This document shows, one piece after another, positions 10,752-22,652 of a DNA stretch of 64,000 nt (its first letter is position 1; each line of letters begins with the position of its first letter). Under the pieces are notes generated by a model, which was given only the letters and a program-made list of their open reading frames with translations, did no database searches and had not been told where the DNA came from. The position numbers were made by a program, and so were the translations under genes. This DNA comes from Austropuccinia psidii. Lineage: Eukaryota; Basidiomycota; Pucciniomycetes; Pucciniales; Sphaerophragmiaceae. Where the stretch lies: NCBI GenBank assembly GCA_023105745.1, contig JALGQZ010000007.1, forward strand, positions 1,132,592 through 1,196,591, read 5' to 3'.

Positions 10752-10765
10752 TTGGTGGTAGGGAA
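10752..10765 (+). other. Polypurine tract of A
   Basis: GGTGGTAGGGAA directly abuts the TGTGAGCC start of the 3' LTR. Polypurine tracts prime plus-strand synthesis in LTR retroelements. B has AGGGGGGAGGGAA at the same place. The 10631-10751 stretch between gag-pol and this tract holds no gene. Confidence 0.75.
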
Positions 10766-12955
10766 TGTGAGCCTGTGAGGTATGTTTAACATACCCATAA
10801 GGCCACAAATGATTTTATAAACAATTAAATTTGTCTTAAACAGACTTTTTAGTTGAATTTAAAATAAAAAATAATAAAAAATAAGTATAACTTTTTTTTG
10901 GATAAACAAAGTTATAATTATTATGTCATTTTTGGATTCTACACCAAAAATAACCTAGGGTACACCCATAGGGTGTTATACCCAAAAACACTTATTTCTT
11001 GTGTTATTAGAAGATTTAAGAATCTCACAGTACTAATGTAACTTTTCTAACATTTTTTTAAATTGTTAAATTTAAGCTTAATTAAGCTTAAATTTAAAGT
11101 TACATAAGGTTTATGCAACTTTACCAAAATTTTAGTTAAAATTGAGGTGTGGTGTATATTTACTGAATTGGCTAAGGATTTGCCATACAGAATGTAAATC
11201 CTGCGTGAGCTCAATTTAAAAGGGTTTAAGGCCATAGTATGGCTTTAAATAAATAAAAGGGCAAAATCCACGCAAAAAGGTGGGACAAAGGAAAAAGACC
11301 AAATAGAGCTGGGGTACCCAACTTTTTGGATCTGCAAGGATTCAATTAAGGTTGTCCACCTGTATTGGAGGATTTTCAACCTTATTTAAACTTTAAGATT
11401 AGACTTTGATCCAACCTTAAGGTTTAAACTGGTTTTATCCTAAATTGGACAGGAATTTCAAGCTGCCAAGAGGGTAAATCCCAATAAGCAGGCTTGGAAT
11501 CAAGGTTTTAAGAACTGTCAAAGCTTAATCAAGCTTAAAAAGCTTAAATAAGCTTAAAACTTTAAAGTTTCAATCATCAAAACCTTATCAAAACTTAAGG
11601 TTTTGTGTGTATTGCTATTTTACGTGGAAAAATAGTAATAACTTCAAAAATTCATTAAAAATCCAAATCTTAATGGATTTGCTTGAAAATTTCACACAGC
11701 TTAGAATTTAATATTATCAATATATAAATTAAATTTTAAGTATCTTTTATTAATAGGTTTCCTGGGTAATTAGCCTGGAAAATTACTTTTTAATTAAGCT
11801 TAAAGAAAATTATGATTTCTTTAAAAATTAATTAAAAATTCAGTTTAAGAGATTTCTGCTTGAAACTCTGATTTTATGTTGTTCATGTGATGAACTTTAA
11901 TATAAATAAACTTATTTTATATTAAAACTTAAAATAATTAAACTAAATGAGGATTAAAGTTACTTGGAGTTAAGAATAACACTGGTAACTTTAAATTGGA
12001 AGTAAAAATAAGTTGCCTTAAGTTAAGAACTTAATTTTTAAGCATGGTTTTTCAGTTTTGACCTGAGCACGCCCTCTACATCCATTATGAATCATGAGAG
12101 CTGCTCTGTAGACATAAAAAGAGTCTTTTCATCACTTTTTTTGTCCATAATTAATAATCAATCCAATCATATTAGACATTTAAACAGGTAAAGTTTTATT
12201 AAATATAAAATCTTATTATTAAAAGTAATTCTTAAGTTATTTTTATTCTTTATTTATTAAATTAAAGAATTGAAGTCATAGAATTCAGATTATTGTTGTA
12301 ATCATCTATAATAACTTTTATTATATAAAATTTTCATCTTAAATATCTTTTAAAATCCACAAATTCCTCTCAAAAACTCTTTAATCATAAATTTTAGTAT
12401 AAAAAGTTGTTTTATCTTTGATTTTATTGATTTTTGGCGTGTTTTTAACTTATAATCATTATTTAATATAATAACTGTTGTTTTATAACTTGTTGTATTA
12501 AATAAATATTATAAGTAAGTTTTCTTTAAAGTTCTATATTTTTTTTATCTATCATTAGTTTTTTTATATAGAATTTTATTCTATAAAGAATTATTTCTGC
12601 ACTGTGTGTGATTAATTCTTTTTATAAATAATATTTATATTATTTATAAGTGGTTAATATTCTTATTTTCCACGTGTAATTGTCTCATTAAGAGCTTTAC
12701 ACTTCTTATTGTTATAACTGTCAGTGACTATAACAATAATAGAATAATTATAATTTATTATAATTATTATATTTTTTTTTATTATTATATTATTATAATA
12801 ATAATTAAATTTATTTTTTTTATATAATTATTTTTAATAATTATATTTAAATTTGTGGTTATAATATTTCACTATATTATATTTTTCTACTGAGGACAGT
12901 CATAGTACTCTTGATATTGTTACTATTATCAAGAGTTTCATAGACAAACCTTACA
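10766..12955 (+). repeat. Element A 3' LTR
   Basis: It is 2,190 bp, the same length as and nearly identical to 1957-4146. It starts TGTGAGCCTGTGAGG and ends CAAACCTTACA, followed by TGATT. It carries the same palindrome (11066-11097) and terminal hairpin. No gene is present. Confidence 0.95.
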
Positions 12956-12960
12956 TGATT
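12956..12960. repeat. Target-site duplication of A, right copy (TGATT)
   Basis: It matches 1952-1956. One copy belongs to the E integrase gene: removing A and one copy restores the Asn-His-Val-Phe reading. Confidence 0.93.
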
Positions 12961-15746
12961 AATGAATATTTGAGCTAAGTCCAAAGCAGTGATTGTTGAA
13001 TAAGTTGGAATAAATATTGCCATTTTTGAAAATCTGTGTACAACTACTAAAATTGAATCAAAGTTGCTTGACAAGGGCAATTGAGTGATAAAGTCCATTG
13101 ATAAAGAATTCCAAGGACCAGATGGAATTTGAAGAGGCTTGAGTAATCCAAACTTTTTATGGTGGATGTTCTTGTTTCTTGAACATTGCTGACATGAGGA
13201 CCCATAGTCCTTGATGATTTGATTCATGCAAGCCCAATAAAAATCCCTCTTGATGCACTTGAGGGTCTTCTCCTGGCCAGGATGGCCAGCCAACGGTGAG
13301 TCATGACGCTTTTAAATAATGTCCAATTGAATCTCATGATTGCTTGGAATGACTACTCTATCCTTGAACAATAATAATTTTGCTTGAGGTTCAAGAGAAT
13401 AGTCTGGGACTGATTCTCCTCTTGCTAATTTCTTGAGGATTTCCTTATAATCTTTGTCTTGCCATACTTGTCTTTGAATTTGATCAACTACATCTGAAAA
13501 CATATCAACTTTTATTGGAAATAATCTTGACTCTTGAATTTCATTTTGCTTGAGAACTTGATGAAAGCTTTGAGGATTCTTGCTGATGAAATCCACCCCC
13601 CTCTCTGGGTACATGTCGTCCTGACGTGATAAGGCATCTGGTAAGGTGGCCAGCCTGCCTGGGCAGTAAATGATGATAAAATGGAATTTAGATAGAAATT
13701 ATGCCCAACGGGCTTGACGATGAGTAAGGACTTTAGAGGACATAAAATACTGAAGGGAACAATGGTCTGTCAAGACCTCAAAGGAATCAGAAAGAGAAAG
13801 GAGAAAAGCTCTCCAGCCCTTGAGAGCCCAAACTATGACAAGGAGTTCCTTGTCATGAATTTCATAGTTGAGTTCAGCTGGTAAGAGCTTGCGACTATCA
13901 AATGCAATGGGATGCTTTCCTGAGTCATTCACCTGACTCAGTACAGCAGCCAAGGCATAATCAGAAGCATCAGTCTCTACAATAGCTGGTAGGGAAGGAT
14001 TAAAATGAGAGAGAATAGGAGCAGTGGTGAAAGCTTCTTTGAGTATTTGAAACTGACTAAGGGCTTCCTCATTGAAGATAAAGGGAGAATCTTTTTTAAT
14101 GAGGGAAGTGAGAGCAGAGAGCTTTTTGGAATAATTTTTAATGAAACAATGATAAAAGTTGGCAAAGCCAAGAAAAGATTGGAGGGCCTTGATGTTCTTG
14201 GGCTGAGGCCAATTGAGTATTTGTTGAACCTTTGAAGAATCCATCTTGAGGCCATCACTTGAAACAACATAGCCCAAGTATTCCACACTTGAGGCATGGA
14301 ATACACACTTTGAGGCTTTAGCAAACAAATTATTGCCTCTCAGTCTGTGGAGAACAGAGGCCACATGTTTAACATGTTCATCCAAAGAGCTAGAGAAGAC
14401 CATAATATCATCTAAGTACACTACAACAAAAATATCCAAATAATCTGCAAAGATATCATTCACAAGATTTTGTAATGAAGCTGGAGCATTGATTAAGCCA
14501 AATGGCATAACCAAATATTCATAACTGCCATATTTGGTTCTGAAGGCAGTCAAGTGCTCATCTCCCTCTTTGATTCTCAAGAGGTTATAAGAACCACGCA
14601 AATCTATCTTGGAGAAGATAGTAGCACCATTAAAGACGGTAAGAAGCTGATTCATTGGAGGAACAGGATACCTGTTCTTCCTAGTGACAGTATTAAGTTT
14701 GAGGTAGTCAACACACAAACGAAGGCCACCATCCTTTTTCTTAACAAAAAGGACAGGTGCTCCTGTTGAAGAGGAGCTTGGCCTGATGAAACCTTTCTCT
14801 ACATTCTCTGAGATGTAGGCCTGCAGTGTTTCTGACACATTCTTTGATAAAGAGTAGATAACACCAACTGGAGGCAGAAGACCCTCCAGTTTGATATTAT
14901 GATCACAGGCACGGTGTGGAGGAAGTTTCTCTGCTTTCACTTTGGAGAATACATCCAAATATTTGTCATAAACAGGAGGGACTACCTTAAGCACAGCTTC
15001 AATCTCTCCAGGCTCTTCCTCCTCATACCACTGCTCCTCCAAGGAGGCATGAAAAGCTAAAGGAGGAATGTCCATATCCCCTTGAAAGAGATGAAGTGAA
15101 GATATAGCAACATCTTCTCCAACATATTTTATCTCTTTGAAGACTTCATCTCTTAATGAAAGTAATGACTGAGAGGGAAAAATGGAGGGGTTATGGACAG
15201 AAGGAGGAAGGGAAGGTGTCTTAAGTTCACCAACCAGGGCAACACTGTTGACAGCAGTGGAAAAGTCATTACTAGTAGAAGAAATAATACCACTAGAATT
15301 CTTATGATTAGAATCATAGGTGATCAATCCATTTTTACAATCAATAATGGGATTCAAATGGTAAAGAAAATCATAGTCCAATATTAGGTCTTCTCCCTTG
15401 GGTGAATTTATGATAAGGAAATCCCATTCAAAGCTTGGGAAGGAAGGTAAATCAACAACTCACTTGGTATAATGGGTGATGAACAAGGAAGTGGCTTCAC
15501 TGGAATCCAGAATGAAAAGAGGAATCTTTTCAGGGAGCTCTGAAATTGTCAATGAGTACTTGAGAACAAAATTCTTTGCAATAAAGGAGTTTGTAGCACC
15601 AGAATCAATGAGAATACTATAGAGAATATTAGAGATTGAAGAAAAAATAAGAGATTTTAAAGATTTCTTGACACTAGTATTCAGTGTGCACAATTGTGCT
15701 CTTGAAGGAAATAAGTGAGAACCATTGAACACATCATGATTCCCAC

Positions 15747-17089
15747 TCAGGATTTTCCCTGCTTGCTAGGGGAGACTTTTGATGACCCTTGCCTCTTTTC
15801 AGGCCTCTTGAAGCATTGTTCAAATGGGTGCTTTGCACCACAATAATTGCACAAGCCCTCTTTAATCCTCCTCTCCTTTTCAGAACCAATTAATTTATTG
15901 TCCTTATTGAGGAGAGCAGCATGAGGCTTGTCTTTGGACAATTGAAAATTCTTCCCCTTCTTATTCTTCCTGTGATAAGGCTTCTGTGATGATGAACTTT
16001 GAGGGGGCTTGGAGGAGTTGGATTCACTGATTGGAGGCTTCATCTCTTGATGACTGCCCTTTTCCTTCTGCCTCTCATGGTACCTGGTATCTAATTCCAA
16101 GGTGATGTCCATGAGTTCTTGAAGGCTATCAAAGTTTCCAGGGTGAGAAGCCAATTGGTCCAACAATCTTGATGCCAAGCCTCTCCTATACACATGAATA
16201 TAGGCCCTTTCCCCCCAGTCTCCAATTCTTGACATTAAATTTCTGAAATCAGCTATGTACAAGGAAACTTGACCAATTTCCCTCATCCTCAAATTGTCCA
16301 ACTCTTGTTCAGCTTTTCTGACTTTACTGGGATCACCAAACAGAGCGAATAACTGGGTTTCAAATAACTGCCAGTTATTGAGGAGATAAGATGAGTCTTC
16401 ATTGAAGATATTTGAGAGATAGGGTTCAATCCATTTGCCAGCTCTACCAGTAAGAAAAGAAGTTGAGTAAAGCACCTTCTTTCTCTCAGAGAAGAAGTTT
16501 GCTGGGTCATTATGAAAGATTAATTGACAGGATTGAATGAATCCTCTCAATTTATAAGCTTTAGTTTCATCAAAAGAATCAGGTGCCTTCATTGATGGAG
16601 TCTTGAATGCAGGGACTTTTGAAGTGTCCCTTTGGGAAACTGCCTGAGTGAGTTGCCCCATAAATTGAGTCATCTGCTCCATCATTTTGAGAAAATTTGG
16701 TTCTGCTTGAGAGACAAGAGGTTGATTAGGAGGGCTAGATTTGGCGCTTCAGAAGCTTCAGGGGCACCTGCCAAGGCAGCTGCTACTTCAGTTTCTTCAG
16801 ACTCCTCCCCCTCTTCATCTTCAGCTTCCCCTAATCTGCTTCTAGGCCCTTGAGAAACACCAGGATAACCACCCAATAGTCCAGAGAATGATCTTGATCT
16901 TCTAGACTTCACACCTCCTCTTCTGGGGGGTGCTTCTCCTTCCATTGGCGGTCCTCTGTCCAAATTTGCACTCAGTTGATGAAATGATGGTGTGCGGTCA
17001 AGAGGAGCCCTTGCTGTAGGAGTGAGAACAGCTTGATGTCTCTGGGATCTTGTACTCTTGGCTGATGGGCTATGCTGAACTGGCATCAT
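15747..17089 (-). pseudogene. E gag (one frameshift)
   Basis: It starts at ATGATG (17089; the D homologue starts at the second ATG) with MPVQHSP. A disordered charged N-terminus, the Gag domain ([21 protein letters not shown], then LFGDPSKVRKAEQELD) and a zinc knuckle CNYCGAKHPFEQC follow. The N-terminal frame stops at 16682, while the rest is open from upstream of 16685 in another frame, so there is a 1-nt-type frameshift near 16730-16740, just before the EQMTQF segment. The knuckle spacing is C-x2-C-x3-H-x4-C, one residue shorter than the usual CCHC. The stop at 15747 is preceded by the slippery heptamer at 15753-15759. Gag packages the element RNA in the cytoplasm. This copy is broken. Confidence 0.9.
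15753..15759 (-). promoter_or_regulatory. -1 frameshift heptamer GGGAAAA (E)
   Basis: In sense the zero frame reads CA-G GGA AAA TCC TGA, so G_GGA_AAA matches X_XXY_YYZ, two codons before the gag stop. The pol frame is exactly -1. C and D keep it. Confidence 0.75.
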
Positions 17090-17843
17090 GAAAGAAGAAT
17101 GAATAAAATCTTGATGATACTTTGAATAAAATAAGGCTTGACCAAATCAAATTAAATGAGAATCTTGATGATCTTGAAGAATCAATAAACAGTCTTGAAG
17201 TGAAAATACTCTGAGAAATCTTGAAGAATGAAAATGACAGAATCAAATTCTTATGGATAATCAATGCAAATCAATAAATCAATTCAAGTCAATCAAGTCA
17301 ATCCAAAATCAAATCAATTAAGTCTTGAGGAATCCAATCAATATCTTCAAAATAAATTCAATCAAATCAAATCTTGAGGATAAATCAGCTATCTTGAGGA
17401 ATCAAATCAAGTCAATCAAATCAAATCAATCAAAGTCAATTCAAAATCTTGAGGTGAAATCAATGTCTTGAGGAATAAATCAATCAATCAATCAATCTTG
17501 AGAAATTTCAAAATCAAAAATCACTGAATACCCCAAATCAATAAAATCCCTGAATGATGAATCAATTAACCCAAATAATTCCACTCAAATAACCTGATAA
17601 AAAACTGAATTCAGACAAAAAGAGAAATGAGAATGATAAAGAATAAAGTGAAATGGTCAGCAGAATTTTTGAAATGAGAAAGAGAATCAATTTTCATTTG
17701 AATGAAATGAATGAGATGAAAATTGATGAGAGATAATGAAATCATAAAAATCATAAAATCATAAAAAGATCATAATTGAAGAATGGGAGAAATGAATAAA
17801 ATGAATGAAAGAAAAAGAAGAAATTATGAGTTAATTAAAATAA
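17090..17843 (-). other. E 5' leader, low-complexity AATCAA/CTTGAGGA repeats
   Basis: This lies between the 5' LTR and gag in sense. It is dominated by irregular AATCAA and TCTTGAGGA repeats on the plus strand. There is no gene. D (38466-39224) and C (23400-24057) have similar leaders. Next to the LTR, C and D read TTAATTAACTCATA in sense, and E has TTAATTAACTCATAATTT, a conserved motif in the position of a primer-binding site but without TGG. Confidence 0.75.
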
Positions 17844-18607
17844 TGTCACAGGGGCTCTTCTAAATGAAGAGGGCCTGGCACTCAGTGAACAGACTTACTT
17901 ATGGAGGGCTCAGAAGGAATACTCAAATGATAAGAGTCATGGAGCAAGAGGATAAATTCCTAGTCATAAAGTAATAAGTATAAAAAGATATTAGAGAAAA
18001 ACAAAAGCAATAATAAAGAGCCAACCACAAATAATCCTGTACCACTGTTTCAACCTGTTCAGAAAAGAGAAAAGGATTAATAAAGGATATGGCCACCAGG
18101 ACTCTACTGAACAGGTGAGGGAAGGCAAAGACTAACTTAATAAATAATAAAATAATATTTCTTAATGAGAAATAAAATAGTATTAAATAATAAATCCAAT
18201 ATTTCAATTAACTGGGGGAAAAACCCCCAGGCGGATGAAGAGGGGCTGGTATATGTGAGAAATACCAGCCTTGGAGTTTGAGTGTTGAGATACTTGCCTG
18301 TATGCTGGAAGAAGTTGGATGTGGGATTGAATCCTGTATTGGTGAATCCAATACAGGCTATACAGTCAATACAGGTATTTGCACCTGTATTTGGTGAATC
18401 CTGTATTTGGGTCTTGCCTGTATGAAACTGTATTGAGGTCTGAAAACTGTATTTGGATCTAGCATGTATGAAACTGTATTGAGGTCTGAAAACTGTATTT
18501 GGAGAATGTTGAATGAAACCCCCTTGCTGATTGGGTTTTGAAGGGTATCAATGAAGTAATGATTGTTGAAGATGATTGGTAATGCCCCTGCCTCCTTGGC
18601 TGTGACA
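17844..18607 (-). repeat. E 5' LTR
   Basis: On the plus strand it runs TGTCACAGGGGCTCTTC to GGCTGTGACA, 764 bp with inverted TGTCACA/TGTGACA ends. It is related to the C LTRs (747 bp) and, at its ends, to the D LTRs. It contains a cluster of CTGTATT(T)GG motifs at 18330-18505. The next bases (ACAAG) belong to the H LTR into which E inserted; the partner duplication is outside the window. Confidence 0.85.
18330..18505. repeat. CTGTATTGG iterons in the E LTR
   Basis: About nine CTGTATT or AATACAG motifs in both orientations lie within about 175 bp, including a direct duplication with period 46 bp (copies begin TATGAAACTG at 18421 and 18467). The C LTR (22780-22930) has similar motifs. Confidence 0.7.
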
Positions 18608-19855
18608 ACAAGCATGACAGCCAAATACCATAAACCAATGGTAAAGCCAAGATACCACCAAAACATGGAGCTGAGAAAAATTGGCTCAAAAATTATTGAA
18701 AGAAAGAGGAAACTCACCACTTTCTAAATACAAAAGTCCCACCATCATAGGACAAGGAATAAAAAAGTTATTCCTGCTCAAAGTTGTTGCTGAGCATAAA
18801 CCTTATTTTTCACCTCTCATCTGAAATGCAGAGGAAGAAACTTAACCCCATCAAATGGGCATTCAAGTTGAAGCCCTAGGTCAGGGCTATCTGATGGTAC
18901 CAGCCAAACTGAGCTAGCATCAAAGTTACAGGAGTTATGGGCAAAATGAAGTCAAATAAGGGTGACAAAAATATTCACCTCCCATCTAACTTCTACAGTT
19001 TTAGTGTGAGATACCTAAAGGGGGGTCTTTTTGGAAAGAAAAAAATAAGGGATATCTGATGGTGCCATCCATTTTCCCATATCTCATCTAGAACAAAAGT
19101 TATGGGGCAAACAAGCTCCATACAGATTTTGAGCAAATCATACATATGTACAAATATTCTTGTACATGGCATAACTTTGCCATATTTAGATATAGCCATA
19201 TCAAGGGAGGTACCACTGTGTAGAACACATACAGGGATACACAATGAATAAATTTTGAGCTTGATATCTCAAAAATTGACAAATTTATGGCAGTTTCAAG
19301 GTCAAAATCCCACAGTTAGACCAATACATCCTTAGTGTGGGATAATATCCCATAACTATGATTATGAGGTGTCAAACAGAAAAAAAAACTTTTTATACTT
19401 TAATACATCATAGTTTGGCCAATACTGGGCTCCTGCACAGGTTCTGTACAGCATTCTTTGTGTAATACACGTCAGAAGAGGGCTATGTGGTCCCCAGATG
19501 AAAATTTTCACCCTGTATTGGTGAAAACTTCCCAAATGCGGTTTCAAAACCACATCTGAGCCCAATACAGTCTATACAGGTCTTGTGAAAACCACAAGAA
19601 AGTCCTTTGGAGTGAAAAATCTTCATTCCCTCTATGTGGAAAGGTATAGAAGACTTTTTCACCCAAGTTTAGGATAAAAAGGGGCCTTTTCTCCACCAGA
19701 AAAGGTTTGCTCATCCTGCTCTTGAATTTCTACATAGTACAGCTGTCAAAAACAGTTATACTCTTGGAAAATAATCAGGTTATAATTATAATATTACTTA
19801 TTTTAGTAGCTATTATAGTAAACCAACTGATTATTATTGCACCCAGGGATTTCTT

Positions 19856-21836
19856 TGAGCCTTTGAGATATGACCACATATCCAAAAAAGGTCACAAGAA
19901 AAACTTTATAATAATTATACTCTCAATAATTATCTTGAAGCCAGTGAAAATGCCAAAAATAGGCATAAAATTTGTATTAACTCAGAATCTAATGAGTGAA
20001 CATGTGAAATAAGTTAAACCATTAGATTACTCATGGTAAAATACACATATATCATTTTTATGGAATTTTTGTAAAGTCAATAATTACTGAATAATAAGTA
20101 AGAATATCCTAAAAAAGATATAAAATATTACTTAGCTTAAAAACAAATGAAGAAAAATGGGAAATAAAGTGCACCATTAGATTTCCCATGAAAAACTACA
20201 CATAAAACAATTTTATGTCAATTCTCTAAAGTCAATACTTAAGTAATTAAGCTGAATATATGCACTTTTGTGGTCAGTGCATACATTCATGGCTTTTAGC
20301 TAATATCTCTTAAAATATACATTATAGAGAGTTAAACAAAAGACAATTAACCACTTATTTACTGTAAGAACACAGATATGAACTTTATTTGACAAGCTAT
20401 AAACAAGGTTATAACTTGTAAAGGGTTATTGAACAAAATTACTAGAGCTGTTGACCACTTTGTTGTGAAAGTGGTTCAAACTTAAAACAAAGTATATATT
20501 CAGGTTCTACTAGCTCATATGTGAAGAATGATGTAATTTTTAGCATAATATTTAAGGTAAAACCCCTTAAAAGCAAGGTTTGATGTTTAAGATATTGAAT
20601 TTTGACAGAAAAGATGAGATACAAGAAAAATCATCAAAAATAGAGCTTTGATGATGTAATCAAATTCTCTGGGAAGTTTAATGAGGACATTTCAAGCTAT
20701 CAGAATTTTTTCCCAGAATATCTGTAGCATTTATAACTCAAAGTTCATTAATTATCAAAGCTTAAGCTTAAATTTGATCATTTATGATCACTCACTGTAA
20801 TCTTATTTTAAGTTTAACAGTCATATAAGTGAGAAAACTGGTGAATACTATTATACTATGATTAATACTAATAATATCCACAAAGCTTAGGCTTCTTCGG
20901 AGCTATGATGTCATCAAACTTCAAGTTATAGTGATAACTCTAAATAATGGCATAATAATGAGATACAATGGTTTGATCAAGATGTAATCATCACTAAACC
21001 TTGAAATACTTATCATTTCCTGTGGATACCATCCATACATGTCTACTAGAGGCCTACTGGACTCTAGAAGGGAGGAACTTACTATAAATAGAGCTCTTTT
21101 TACTCTATTCCCCCCCCAGATGCATCAAAACAATAAAACAATTAAATGAAAAGGGAAAATCTTTATTATTTACATATAGATATTCTATATTATCAAAGGA
21201 AAAATTTAATTATTATTATAATAATCAATATTGTCATGATTACTCCAATATTTCATTTGTTCTGTTATAATTCTCTTAAAAATCTTATTTACATGTAAAA
21301 TCAAGAATATTTGTAATTTCTTTTATTTTTATTTGTAAATAAAATTTAAATAAGTTGTATTTACATTATTTGGCACAATATCTTTCAAGATTATTATATC
21401 AAGTGTTCCAAGTAGGTTATTTTTTCTTATTATAATAACTTCTCTCTATTATTACTATTGATAATTCTTTAATTTATATAAATAGTATTTATATTAATAT
21501 ATAGCTTTAGTATTGGTAATATTATTGTTATTAATTGTTTTTATTACTGAGAAAACATTTTACACCTTTATTATTTCTTGGTAAAAATATTAAAGTGCTT
21601 TTGAATATATTAATTATTAATCATTAATACATTTGTTTATTATATTATTCTTTTATAATATGAATTATATCATTACATTTATTTAATAATATAATTATCT
21701 TTACACCATAATTATAATAAATCTTCATTATTATAATTATTTTTATCTTATTTATTTCATTTATAAGGAAGTTCAGAGTACAATAAGTAAAATATTAGTA
21801 ATTTTTATTTATTGTTTTATGGTCAAACCTTACACT
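19856..21836 (+). repeat. I-type solo LTR inside the H LTR
   Basis: It begins TTTGAGCCTTTGAG (expected TGTGAGCC) and ends GGTCAAACCTTACA. The reverse complement of 55102-57061 matches along its length. In the undivided H copy, GGGATTTC reads on to CAAAAGCACTCACC; here ATTTC precedes and CTTTC follows, a 5-bp duplication with one mismatch. Hence this is an LTR left after recombination of a complete family-1 element. It holds a TATA box at 21083. Confidence 0.8.
21083..21091 (+). promoter_or_regulatory. TATA box of the I-type LTR
   Basis: TATAAATAG is followed by a pyrimidine-rich stretch. The I copy on the minus strand keeps it (55829-55837). It is the likely core promoter of the element. Confidence 0.55.
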
Positions 21837-22487
21837 TTCAACAGTGCTCACCACCACTATTCCTCAATAGTAAAGCCCCATATACCTCATTATCAACCCT
21901 TATTATCACCAAAACAAACTTTTTAATCATTTTCACCATGTCACAGTCATAGTTAAATCTTGTAATTAGTCTTTATTAGCTTCATAGTATTTATATTAAT
22001 ATATAGCTTTAGTATTGGTAATATTATTGTTATTAATTGTTTTTATTACTGAGAAAAAATTTTACACCTTTATTATTTGTTGGTAAAAATATTAAAGTGC
22101 TTTTGAATATATTAATTATTAATCATTAATACATTTGTTTATTATATTATTCTTTTATAATATGAATTATATCATTACATTTATTTAATAATATAATTAT
22201 TTTTACACCATAATTATAATAAATCTTTATTATTATAATTATTTTTATCTTATTTATTTCATTTATAAGGAAATTCAGAGTACAATAAGTAAAATATTAG
22301 TAATTTTTATTTATTGTTTTATGGTCAAACCTTACACTTTCAACAGTGCTCACCACCACTATTCCTCAATAGTAAAGCCCCATATACCTCATTATCAACC
22401 CTTATTATCACCAAAACAAACTTTTTAATCATTTTCACCATGTCACAGTCATAGTTAAATCTTGTAATTAGTCTTTATTAGCTTCAT
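21484..22487 (+). repeat. 502-bp tandem duplication
   Basis: Units 21484-21985 and 21986-22487 both begin AGTATTTATATTAATATA and end ATTAGCTTCAT. By eye I saw about six differences. Each unit spans the 3' end of the I-type LTR and the 3' part of the H LTR, so the duplication happened after the I-type LTR had inserted. Confidence 0.9.
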
Positions 22488-22505
22488 AATAGACTCAGAC
22501 TGACA

Positions 22506-22652
22506 TTTTGGGGGCCTGTCCATGTTCTTTTTGGATTTTTGGCCCTTTTTATGCCAAAAGTGAGTATCTTCTTTTGGTTTCCTAATTATAACACTATTGT
22601 TTCTTTTTTAAGTGTAAAAATTCTTCAAAGAAATAATATAAAACATATCTTA
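22506..22652 (+). other. H internal leader fragment
   Basis: TTTTGGGGGCCTGTCCATG follows the H LTR, then 130 bp of AT-rich leader up to the C 5' LTR. No gene is present. The rest of H is not seen on the far side of C, where a minus-strand I element starts instead. Confidence 0.6.

Larger units (their letters stand above)
1957..12955 (+). mobile_element. Element A: complete, intact family-1 Ty3/gypsy retrotransposon
   Basis: A is a full-length element of 10,999 bp with two 2,190-bp LTRs (1957-4146 and 10766-12955), a primer-binding-like leader start at 4147, a spliced accessory frame (ORF1), an uninterrupted 1,922-residue gag-pol frame and a polypurine tract before the 3' LTR. Flanking TGATT duplications show an ordinary insertion into the integrase gene of E. 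By eye I saw only about four substitutions between the LTRs (for example at 3077, 3328, 3541 and about 3992), so the insertion is recent. It may still be transposition-competent. Confidence 0.95.
12956..15759 (-). pseudogene. E pol, main part: protease, RT, RNase H, integrase N-terminus
   Basis: Read downward from 15759, the frame gives the aspartic protease (LIDSGATNSF near 15605), reverse transcriptase ([10 protein letters not shown] near 14410), RNase H ([16 protein letters not shown] near 13965), the integrase HHCC domain ([11 protein letters not shown]...[12 protein letters not shown]) and the start of the DDE core (SMDFITQLP, with VVH in place of the usual VVD). It continues at 1956 on the other side of A. 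One frame holds throughout with no indel, but there are nonsense codons: TGA at 15460-15462 (homologues have TGG or TAT), TAA at 13699-13701 (GAA in D) and TAA at 13312-13314 (CAA in D). It lies in the -1 frame relative to gag. It is inactive and cannot yield a full polyprotein. Confidence 0.92.
18608..22505 (+). repeat. H 5' LTR, interrupted and missing its first bases
   Basis: It begins at ACAAGCATGACAGCC, which aligns about 25 bp inside the solo H LTR at 52357-53794, and ends GACTCAGACTGACA at 22505, followed by the leader TTTTGGGGGCCTGTCC. E inserted near its start, so its first bases lie left of E, outside the window. An I-type solo LTR (19856-21836) splits it, and a 502-bp duplication covers both. 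No gene is seen; the short frames at 18993-19565 and 19707-20012 are not supported by any family. Confidence 0.75.

Noticed and set aside
11047..11235. 62-codon minus-strand frame present twice (also 2238-2426)
   Set aside because: It lies inside the A LTR and is duplicated only because LTRs are. No start context or conserved homologue; disrupted in K.
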